Shown in pieces: positions 1 to 6,999 of a stretch of DNA of 29,635 nucleotides (position 1 is the stretch's first letter; every line of letters starts with the position of its first letter). The position numbers were made by a program, and so were the translations under genes. Source of the DNA: JAIPEK01 sp041685935 (GTDB lineage Bacteria; Desulfobacterota; Desulfobacteria; Desulfobacterales; Desulfobacteraceae); the NCBI GenBank assembly GCA_041685935.1, contig JAWLES010000008.1, positions 1 to 29,635 of the forward strand. The letters are read 5' to 3'. The notes beneath the pieces were generated by a model that made no database searches, was not told where the DNA came from, and was given only the letters and a program-made list of their open reading frames with translations.

Positions 1-501
1 TTCATCAAAAAGAACCACCTCCGGATCTGTCACAAGCGCCCTTGCCAAGGCAACCCTTTTTCTCATCCCGCCTGAAAGCTCCGCAGGGTAGTTGTTGTCG
101 ATACCTTCTATTTCAAGCTGTTCCATTCTCAGTTTTACTTTTTCTTCAATATCCCTTTTGGATAAAGAAGAGCCTTCAACAAGAGGCAAAGAAATATTAT
201 CATAGATATTGAGAAAATCAAAAAGGGCATTGTTCTGAAACATGTAGCTCAAGTTCCGCATAAAACCCTTTCTCTCTTTGCCGGTGAGTCCGGAGATATC
301 CTTTCCAGCCACCATTATCCGACCTGCGTCCTGTTCCAGAAGGCCGATGATATGCTTCAGCAGCACGGATTTTCCGCATCCGGATCTTCCTATGATCGCG
401 GTAATTTCATTTTTATAAATGGAAAGATTCACCCCTTTCATAACATGATTGGAGTTGAACCTTTTGTGTAAATCCGTTATTTGAATATACGGTTCGGCCA
501 T
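1..501 (-). CDS. mlaF: MlaF-type ABC transporter ATP-binding protein, C-terminus cut by window edge
   Basis: ATP-binding subunit of the Mla (VpsC/Ttg2-like) phospholipid transporter at the cytoplasmic face of the inner membrane, powering lipid movement between inner and outer membranes. 167 codons are visible, reading MAEPYIQITDL at the start, Walker A GRSGCGKS near residue 38, the signature LSGGMRKRVALARAL near 142, and Walker B VVLFDE at the edge. The D-loop, H-loop and C-terminal part lie outside the window. The start is ATG at 501, only two bases after the mlaE stop, with no clear ribosome-binding site of its own, so translational coupling to mlaE is likely. The LSGGMRKRVALARA form and the adjacent MlaE permease make MlaF much more likely than a generic ABC ATPase. 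Confidence 0.93.
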   Translation of the reverse strand, partial: MAEPYIQITDLHKRFNSNHVMKGVNLSIYKNEITAIIGRSGCGKSVLLKHIIGLLEQDAGRIMVAGKDISGLTGKERKGFMRNLSYMFQNNALFDFLNIYDNISLPLVEGSSLSKRDIEEKVKLRMEQLEIEGIDNNYPAELSGGMRKRVALARALVTDPEVVLFDE

Positions 502-503
502 AA

Positions 504-1295
504 CTATACAAGAAACCAGGTGATGATATAGTCAAAAATCAGAATCAGTACACAGGATTGTACCACAGCGGTTGTGGTGGCTTCACTGACCCCCCTGGCC
601 CCGAAACCGGATTTTGTATTCATGTGGGTATAAAACCCCTGGAAACAGCATATTGTGGTCACAACCAGGGCAAAAACAAGCGACTTGATGAAGCCGCCTG
701 TGATGTCCTCAAGAAGAACACTGTCCACAACCCTTTTAAAATAGATCCCTTTGTTTGCATCCATCAGTGCCGAGCCTGCGAGATACCCTCCAAAGATACC
801 TATTACATCAAACAGGGCCGTAAGCAGAGGAAAGCTTATAACAGAGGCTGTGATTCTGGGACTGAACACATATCTGACCGGATGGATACCCATAGTTTCC
901 AGGGCATCGATCTGTTCGTTGATGCGCATTACTCCGATTTCGGCAGCCATTGCAGATCCGGCCCTTGCAGATATCATGATGGCGGTGAACACGGGCCCCA
1001 GTTCCCGTACCAGGCTTAAGGCTACGGCGGAGCCGAGCATGCCTTCCGAACCGAACTTCACAAGGCTGTAATATCCCTGAAGACCCAGCACCATTCCGGT
1101 GAATATACCGGTGAGAATGATCACCAGCATTGATTTTGTGCCGATAAACCAGATGTGATAAAGAATTTTTTTCAGCTGAAAGGGATAAACAAATATATAC
1201 TTCAGGCCGGATGCCGCAAACCAGCTAAGCCTTCCGACATTTTCAAAATAACCTAAAACCGTACCTCCCAGACTTTCAATGCTTTTTCCCACCAT
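504..1295 (-). CDS. mlaE: MlaE/YrbE family ABC transporter permease
   Basis: Integral membrane permease of the Mla lipid transport system. 263 residues, the usual family length (about 260). There is an N-terminal amphipathic stretch, then several hydrophobic segments (about residues 50-75, 90-110, 145-175, 200-225, 240-262). Family features include the RELGPVFTAIMISARAGSAMAAE region near residues 97-118 and NEQIDALETMGIHPVRY near 125-141. The start is ATG at 1295 with an AAGGAA ribosome-binding site about seven bases upstream. It is the first gene of the unit; mlaF follows two bases after its stop, and the MlaD-type substrate-binding gene would be expected beyond the left edge. The gene is divergent from the RHH/activase pair. 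Confidence 0.95.
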   Translation of the reverse strand: MVGKSIESLGGTVLGYFENVGRLSWFAASGLKYIFVYPFQLKKILYHIWFIGTKSMLVIILTGIFTGMVLGLQGYYSLVKFGSEGMLGSAVALSLVRELGPVFTAIMISARAGSAMAAEIGVMRINEQIDALETMGIHPVRYVFSPRITASVISFPLLTALFDVIGIFGGYLAGSALMDANKGIYFKRVVDSVLLEDITGGFIKSLVFALVVTTICCFQGFYTHMNTKSGFGARGVSEATTTAVVQSCVLILIFDYIITWFLV

Positions 1296-1458
1296 AGTAA
1301 TTCCTTATACGTAATATATGAAAAAAATTCAACCCGTTTAAAAGAGCAGGAAAAAAATTGACACATACCAGCAAATGTAATACGTATAGTCACTCAATAT
1401 ACGTATTGATTCACCACAATTGAATTCAACTTAATTTAAACAGAGGCGAGGTGCCGGG
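1296..1458. promoter_or_regulatory. Divergent control region between mlaE and the RHH gene
   Basis: This 163-base A+T-rich gap must hold start signals for both directions. On the plus strand a perfect TTGACA is at 1358-1363 with TATAGT at 1385-1390, but the 21-base spacing is longer than ideal. For mlaE a possible TTGAAT (1326-1331) and TATAAG (1303-1308) pair has a 17-base spacer, but the -10 element overlaps the ribosome-binding site, so it is doubtful. GAGGCGAGG at 1443-1451 is the ribosome-binding site for the RHH gene. TACGTA palindromes at 1308, 1381 and 1400 are described separately. Confidence 0.45.
1379..1407. promoter_or_regulatory. Perfect 9-bp inverted repeat, candidate operator
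   Basis: AATACGTAT at 1379-1387 and its exact reverse complement ATACGTATT at 1399-1407 are separated by 11 bases. Each arm holds the self-palindrome TACGTA; the two cores start 19 bases apart (nearly two helical turns), and a third TACGTA is at 1308-1313. The pair overlaps the possible -10 element of the plus-strand promoter. RHH proteins commonly bind short repeated palindromes and repress their own operons, and an RHH gene starts 52 bases downstream. Binding is inferred, not shown. Confidence 0.45.
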
Positions 1459-1938
1459 ATGACAAGGAAAGTTACCCTCAGTATACCAGACTTTCTGTAT
1501 GAAGAATTAAAAAAATGGCGGCCGACTCTCAATCTTTCCGGAATGTTTCAGGAAACCGTGGCCGAGGCCATCCAGAAAAAAGAAGAGTTTCAGAAGCGCT
1601 TCCAGCAGGATTTTGACATGCCTGAGATCATAAAACGCCTGCAGCAGGAAAAGATGGAATCTGAAAAGAACTACTTTGACACCGGTAAAGCTGAAGGCCT
1701 CAAATGGGCAAAAACCGCACATTACGAAGATCTGATAAAAGCTGTTCAACACACTAACCCAAAGGATTTATTCCATACCCCTGAAATGAACGAGTATTTC
1801 AACAAAATTTTCAAATCCGACAAACTGATGAAATTTTCATACAACCAGGACCGGCTGGGACCTTATGCGAAACTTTTTCTGGAAGGATGGTCCAAAGGAA
1901 TACTCGATTTTTACAATGAGATAAAGGAGAAACTTTGA
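1459..1938 (+). CDS. Ribbon-helix-helix (CopG/Arc-like) protein with unknown C-terminal domain
   Basis: 159 residues. Residues about 3-42 (KVTLSIPDFLYEELKKW followed by a second helix) fit a ribbon-helix-helix fold: one beta strand, then two helices, as in CopG/Arc/MetJ-type DNA-binding proteins. The remaining 115 residues are charged, mostly helical, with aromatic residues, and I do not recognise them; they may be a sensor or oligomerisation part. The start is ATG with GAGGCGAGG seven bases upstream. The stop codon overlaps the start of the next gene in TTGA, so the two are cotranscribed and probably translationally coupled. The likely role is a regulator of its own operon, possibly through the TACGTA repeats upstream. 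The RHH assignment is by pattern only. Confidence 0.7.
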   Translation: MTRKVTLSIPDFLYEELKKWRPTLNLSGMFQETVAEAIQKKEEFQKRFQQDFDMPEIIKRLQQEKMESEKNYFDTGKAEGLKWAKTAHYEDLIKAVQHTNPKDLFHTPEMNEYFNKIFKSDKLMKFSYNQDRLGPYAKLFLEGWSKGILDFYNEIKEKL

Positions 1939-4900
1939 AAATACAAAATGATACATGCGACCTGATCCTCGGCATTGATATCGGCTCGGTGTCCATCGGC
2001 ACAGTGCTGATGAACAAAGACCAAACCTTCCTGTATACTGATTACCGCTTTCACAACGGCAACATCTCAAACACCATGCAGGCAGTTCTTTCCAAGATCA
2101 ATCCAGCCGGTCCGGCATATGTCGCAGTAACTTCAGGCTCCCCGTCATACACGGCCCGAACCCGGGAGTATGACCAGCTCGTTTCAACAATCCGGGCCTG
2201 CAAACATTTTCATCAGGACATAGGGGCGATTCTCAACGTAGGTGGTGAAAAATTCAATTTAAGCCTGTTTGATCCAAACCTTAGCTATTCCGGTTCAAGG
2301 CACAACACCTCCTGCGCTGCCGGAACCGGCAGCTTTCTGGACCAGCAGGCGGCAAGACTCGGGCTTGAAAACTCCATGGAATTAAGCAGCCAGGCTCTTT
2401 CAAACACACAGCCCGTTCCTGATATTGCCACCCGCTGTGCAGTTTTTGCCAAAACCGATCTCATCCACGCCCAGCAGGAAGGGTTTTCCATACCGCAGAT
2501 CTGTGACGGACTGTGTAAAGGGCTTGCCAGAAATATTCACAACACACTTTTTTCCGGCCCCTCAGTCCCCTCGCCCATTATTTTCTGCGGTGGTGTATCC
2601 AAAAACATCTGCGTGAAAAACTATATTGAATCACTCCTGCAAAAAGAGCTTGTGGTGGATGAAAATTCCCATGTTTATGGGGCAGCAGGTGCAGCTCTGT
2701 GCCTGCTGGACGATATGCAGCAGGAGCAGCAGACCGATTTTTTAAATTTCCCGTCAGTAAATGTTTCCCGTATCTTTGAAAAAAGCCGGACCGAAAAAAA
2801 ACTTTTTTATCCGCCCCTGGCGCTTGAACTGTCCACCTACCCTGATTTTAAAGCTTTTCATTCATCAGTGACCGACAGCGTGGAAACAGATCTTTATGCA
2901 GACACTGAAAAAAACCGCACCTTTTCCTGCTATATCGGCATTGATGTCGGGTCAACCAGCACCAAAAGCGTTATATTAACGGAAGACGGAGAAGTTCTGG
3001 CAGGCTTTTATACCAAGACCGCCTCCAAACCGGTGAAAGCAGTAAAAGCCGTGCTGAAGGCAATGGATCGCCTGATTGACGAACATCATCTACGCCTTGA
3101 GGTCAAGGGATGCGGAACCACCGGATCAGGCAGGAAACTTGCCGGAAAAATAATCGGAGCGGACATTCTGCCTGATGAAATTACCGCCCATGCCAGAGCT
3201 GCAGTGGAAATAAACGGCAATGTGGACACCATAATTGAAATCGGCGGCCAGGACGCAAAGTTCACCACACTCAAGGATGGCAATGTCACCTCGTCTGTTA
3301 TGAACAATATCTGTGCCGCAGGTACGGGCAGCTTTATTGAAGAACAGGCCTACAAGCTTTCCTGCCCTCTTTCCGAATACTCCCGCAAAACCGAATTTGT
3401 TGAATCACCTCTTTCCAGCGACCGGTGTACGGTATTCATGGAAAGGGACATGAACTATTTTCTGGCATCCGGATATAATATCAATGAAGTTCTGGCGTCA
3501 GCCCTGCACTCGGTTCGGGACAACTACCTTACAAAGGTTGCATCCGAAGGTAAAATAGGTGACACCATCCTGTTCCAGGGAGCAACCGCCCGCAATAAGG
3601 CCCTTGTGGCTGCATTTGAGCAGAAAATTAAAAAGCCCATTCATGTTTCAAAATTCTGCCATCTCACCGGAGCCCTTGGAATTGCACTGATGCTCAAGGA
3701 TCGGAATATCGATTCAGGAAAGTTCAGAGGATTCGATCTGTATAAAAAAGAGATTCCTGTCCGGCAGGAGACCTGCCAGCTTTGCACCAATCACTGCAAA
3801 CTTACGATTGCGGATATAAACGGCACAATCGAAGCTTTCGGTTTTCTGTGCGGCCGGGATTACAACACGGAGCACTATGTTTCCAAAGACCAAGGGTTCA
3901 ATCTTCTCAAAGAGAGGCAAAAGGCCACGTTGAAAGCGAAGTCTGAAAAGAAGGAACATGATTTTACAGTCGGCATCCCTGACGGGCTTCATATGGTTGA
4001 AGACCTTGATTTCTGGCACAATTTTTTCACCTGCCTGGGAATTGAAACCGTGACCAGCCGTAACTTTAAAACCCCGGTGGAAACCGGACGTTTCATGGCG
4101 GGAGCCGAATTCTGCACGCCGATTCTCTCGCTGCACGGCCATGTAGCCCACCTTGCAAACAAAGCTGATTATGTTTTCCTGCCTTTCTACTTTGAAGAGC
4201 ACAAAAGGGAGAAAAAAGCTAGGAGACAGCATTGCTATTATACCCAGTTTGCCCCTTCGGTGATTTCAAAGCTTCCGCAGATTGATGAGCAAAGAGTGAT
4301 CTCCCCTCTGATTCAGTACCTGTACTCAACGTTCCATACCAAGATTGAACTTTACAAATCCTTGAAAAGAGTCACCAGGGAGGACTTCTCCTTTCTTGAC
4401 ATATCTTCGGCATGGGACAAGGCAACTGAACTCAGGCAGGCGACACGGCAGAATTTTAACCAGCTTTTCCGGGATCACAAAAATCCTTCCGATGTCAATG
4501 CCGTTCTTCTCGGCAGGCCCTATACAATACTTTCAAAAACCCTGAACTGCGGTATCCCGGATATTTTCTCCTCACTCGACATAAATGTTTTCTACCAGGA
4601 CATGCTTGATTTAAACAGTCATGATTTTTCACAGATAGAAGGACTTTTACAGCAAATCCACTGGAAGCACGCTGCAAACATATTAAAAGCCGCCCATGTC
4701 GCAGCAGATACCGAAAATCTATATCCGGTATACATTACTTCGTTCAACTGTTCTCCTGACTCTTTCTGCATAGACTACTTCAAGCAGATAATGGAAGCCC
4801 GTGACAAACCCTACCTTGTACTGGAACTTGACGAGCATGATTCGAACGTAGGGTATGAAACCAGAATTGAAGCTGCTGTCAGGGCCTTCAGAAACCACAG

Positions 4901-6203
4901 AAACTATTTTGCATCCAGACAGGAACCCATTAAAGTTTCTTCCAAAAACACTCAGGACTCAAACATATCCAAAGAAGAGCGGATCAATCCGGACCTGACC
5001 AAACACATCGGCAGCAAAACAATAATCTTTCCAAACTGGGACGGCATCACAGGCAAGCTTCTGGTTGCGGTTCTGAAAAGTGAAGGGTACAATGCCTGCC
5101 TCATGGAAGAGACTGATGAAACCCTGAAAGAGTGCCTCAAGACCAACACGGGACAGTGTGTCCCCCTGAACGCCATTGCAAGCGCATTCATCCATACCGT
5201 TAAAAGCCGCGGCCTCGACCCGGCAGAATGTGTCTTATGGCTCAGTGAATCTGAAATTTCATGCAACATCAAGCTGTATCCCCACCACATCAAAACCATA
5301 CTTACCCGGAACGGTGATGGTTTTGAAAAGGCAGGCGTGTATGTGGGGGAACTGTCTTTCATTGATATTTCATTCAGAAGTTCCATCAATGCATACTTTG
5401 CTTACATGTTCGGCGGACTCATAAGGAGCATAGGGTGTAAAATCAGGCCTTATGAGGTCAAGAAGGGAGAAACCGACAGGGCAATTGAAAAATCACTGAC
5501 CGTGCTTGAGCATACATTCGAAGAGCACCTTTCCAAGGAAGATGCTCTGTCTGAAATGGTTTCATACTTTTCCGGCATTGAAACAAGAAATGAAAGCCGG
5601 CCGAAAATTGCAATTTTCGGAGACCTTTACATGCGGGACAATGCAGTGATAAACCAGGACCTTATCCGGTTTATCGAAGAAAACGGAGGAGAGGTGATCA
5701 CTACACCCTATTACAAATTTGTCAAAATGATCGCTGCCTCGTATTTTAAAAAGTGGTTCAAGGAGGGAAGATACTTCAGTCTGATTTCGAACAGGGCACT
5801 CTTTGCAACGATGACGCGGCTGGAAAAAAAGTATTACAAATATTTCAAACCGCTTTTGAATGAATCCGAAATCAGTTATGACGACAACCCTGAAGATATC
5901 CTCAGGGATTACGGCCTGTTGCCGGAGCATACCGGCGAGTCCATGGACAATCTCCTCAAGATACATTACGTGCTCAAGGAACACCCTGATATTTCACTCT
6001 TTGTGCAGACCAGTCCGTCATTCTGCTGCCCGTCACTGATCACCGAAGCCATGGGGCATACAATCGAAAAGAAAACCGGTATTCCCATTGTCAGCATCAC
6101 ATATGACCTTTCAGGGGGAAACAAGAACAGGATACTGATACCGTTTTTAAAATTCACTCAGCCGAAATCGGTTTATCCCCAGATTTTGAAGGAATCGGTC
6201 TGA
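1935..6203 (+). CDS. Giant acyl-CoA dehydratase activase-like protein (tandem BadF/HgdC ATPase, DUF2229, HgdB-like)
   Basis: 1422 residues, typical of the long fused activases. Family role: ATP-driven low-potential electron transfer to 2-hydroxyacyl-CoA dehydratase or benzoyl-CoA reductase type enzymes. Two ASKHA ATPase domains are present. Domain 1 (about 10-255) has GIDIGS near 13 and cysteines C127 (CAAGTGSF) and C168 (RCAVF). Domain 2 (about 330-595) has GIDVGSTSTK at 335, GGQDAK at 437, C460 (CAAGTGSF) and C498 (RCTVF). These are the two positions that bind the dimer-bridging 4Fe-4S cluster in HgdC. The rest is DUF2229/HgdB-like, with CQLCTNHC at 614-621, C639, C727, C939, C945, C1075 and C1364-1365. 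The start is TTG after AAAGGAG, overlapping the RHH gene stop. No dehydratase subunit genes are in the window, so its target is unknown. Domain 1 has GGEKF where domain 2 has GGQDAK. Confidence 0.9.
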   Translation: MKIQNDTCDLILGIDIGSVSIGTVLMNKDQTFLYTDYRFHNGNISNTMQAVLSKINPAGPAYVAVTSGSPSYTARTREYDQLVSTIRACKHFHQDIGAILNVGGEKFNLSLFDPNLSYSGSRHNTSCAAGTGSFLDQQAARLGLENSMELSSQALSNTQPVPDIATRCAVFAKTDLIHAQQEGFSIPQICDGLCKGLARNIHNTLFSGPSVPSPIIFCGGVSKNICVKNYIESLLQKELVVDENSHVYGAAGAALCLLDDMQQEQQTDFLNFPSVNVSRIFEKSRTEKKLFYPPLALELSTYPDFKAFHSSVTDSVETDLYADTEKNRTFSCYIGIDVGSTSTKSVILTEDGEVLAGFYTKTASKPVKAVKAVLKAMDRLIDEHHLRLEVKGCGTTGSGRKLAGKIIGADILPDEITAHARAAVEINGNVDTIIEIGGQDAKFTTLKDGNVTSSVMNNICAAGTGSFIEEQAYKLSCPLSEYSRKTEFVESPLSSDRCTVFMERDMNYFLASGYNINEVLASALHSVRDNYLTKVASEGKIGDTILFQGATARNKALVAAFEQKIKKPIHVSKFCHLTGALGIALMLKDRNIDSGKFRGFDLYKKEIPVRQETCQLCTNHCKLTIADINGTIEAFGFLCGRDYNTEHYVSKDQGFNLLKERQKATLKAKSEKKEHDFTVGIPDGLHMVEDLDFWHNFFTCLGIETVTSRNFKTPVETGRFMAGAEFCTPILSLHGHVAHLANKADYVFLPFYFEEHKREKKARRQHCYYTQFAPSVISKLPQIDEQRVISPLIQYLYSTFHTKIELYKSLKRVTREDFSFLDISSAWDKATELRQATRQNFNQLFRDHKNPSDVNAVLLGRPYTILSKTLNCGIPDIFSSLDINVFYQDMLDLNSHDFSQIEGLLQQIHWKHAANILKAAHVAADTENLYPVYITSFNCSPDSFCIDYFKQIMEARDKPYLVLELDEHDSNVGYETRIEAAVRAFRNHRNYFASRQEPIKVSSKNTQDSNISKEERINPDLTKHIGSKTIIFPNWDGITGKLLVAVLKSEGYNACLMEETDETLKECLKTNTGQCVPLNAIASAFIHTVKSRGLDPAECVLWLSESEISCNIKLYPHHIKTILTRNGDGFEKAGVYVGELSFIDISFRSSINAYFAYMFGGLIRSIGCKIRPYEVKKGETDRAIEKSLTVLEHTFEEHLSKEDALSEMVSYFSGIETRNESRPKIAIFGDLYMRDNAVINQDLIRFIEENGGEVITTPYYKFVKMIAASYFKKWFKEGRYFSLISNRALFATMTRLEKKYYKYFKPLLNESEISYDDNPEDILRDYGLLPEHTGESMDNLLKIHYVLKEHPDISLFVQTSPSFCCPSLITEAMGHTIEKKTGIPIVSITYDLSGGNKNRILIPFLKFTQPKSVYPQILKESV

Positions 6204-6997
6204 CGTTTTCCAGGCAGATACTTCTTAAGGGAGGGATTCTCTTTTAAAAACCGGTTCTGGAATTCGATCCTTCTGATGTTGTATTTATTGTGCCGGTCCA
6301 CTGCCCTTCGGTATTCCAGGTAATACTGGTCATAATTTTTCTGTGCCTTGGGCAGTTTAAGCTCGGTGATCTCATAAAAATTTTTAAAGGTGTACTTCAG
6401 AAGGTCTTCGAATTCATTCAGGTAGGTTTCAAGAGTTTCATGGTGCTTTACCACCGGGGCTGCCTTGTAGTATTCATCAACCTTGGACACCCATTTGATA
6501 TTCTTTTTTTCAAAATAGCTGCTGTAGTCGTTTGCATAATCCACTACCATTGCAACAGCCTCCTGATTGTTTTCAAGAAGCAGTCTGACATATCCGATGT
6601 AATCTATGGTCTCTTTTATCTTGTCAAGGCTGGATTCCACCTTGCTCATCTCTTCGAGATTTAAAATCGCCTGGTCAAGCTTTTGGGTGGAATTTTTCAG
6701 ATTCTCAGTCAGCTGAACCATCTGACGTTTTATGGGAGGCATGCCTGCATACTTCATTTCCTCTTTTTTCATTGAATAGAGAATGACCTCTCCTGTTGCC
6801 ACGGCTGAAAACGTAGACAAAAAAATCATCACATAAATCACTCCCCTTTCCCGGTTTGTTTTCAATACATAATAAGGGACCGTGACCGGTGCAGCAAGAA
6901 TAACAAGAGTCCATGAAACCGGATATTTGTTGCGGATAAAGTAAATAAAAAAAATAATGGCGACCAGCAGCACATATGGAAAATAAAGATAGTACAA
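6173..6997 (-). CDS. Membrane protein with long coiled-coil domain, function unknown
   Basis: 274 residues. Hydrophobic segments lie at about residues 3-20, 28-45 and 54-74, followed by a helical, charged, coiled-coil-like region (about 80-250), probably cytoplasmic, rich in Lys, Glu, Asn and Tyr, with a basic C-terminus (KKYLPGKRQ). I do not recognise a family. The start is TTG at 6997 with AAAGGAGAG upstream (spacing about 7), two bases after the comEC stop, so it is coupled to comEC. Its last 31 bases overlap the 3' end of the activase gene on the opposite strand. It could be an envelope or scaffold protein; no enzyme motif was seen. Confidence 0.75.
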   Translation of the reverse strand: MYYLYFPYVLLVAIIFFIYFIRNKYPVSWTLVILAAPVTVPYYVLKTNRERGVIYVMIFLSTFSAVATGEVILYSMKKEEMKYAGMPPIKRQMVQLTENLKNSTQKLDQAILNLEEMSKVESSLDKIKETIDYIGYVRLLLENNQEAVAMVVDYANDYSSYFEKKNIKWVSKVDEYYKAAPVVKHHETLETYLNEFEDLLKYTFKNFYEITELKLPKAQKNYDQYYLEYRRAVDRHNKYNIRRIEFQNRFLKENPSLKKYLPGKRQTDSFKIWG

Positions 6998-6999
6998 AC

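Noticed and set aside
3714..4232. 172-codon open frame on the minus strand inside the activase gene
   Set aside because: It is antisense to the conserved cysteine-rich region, with no start signals and no family resemblance.
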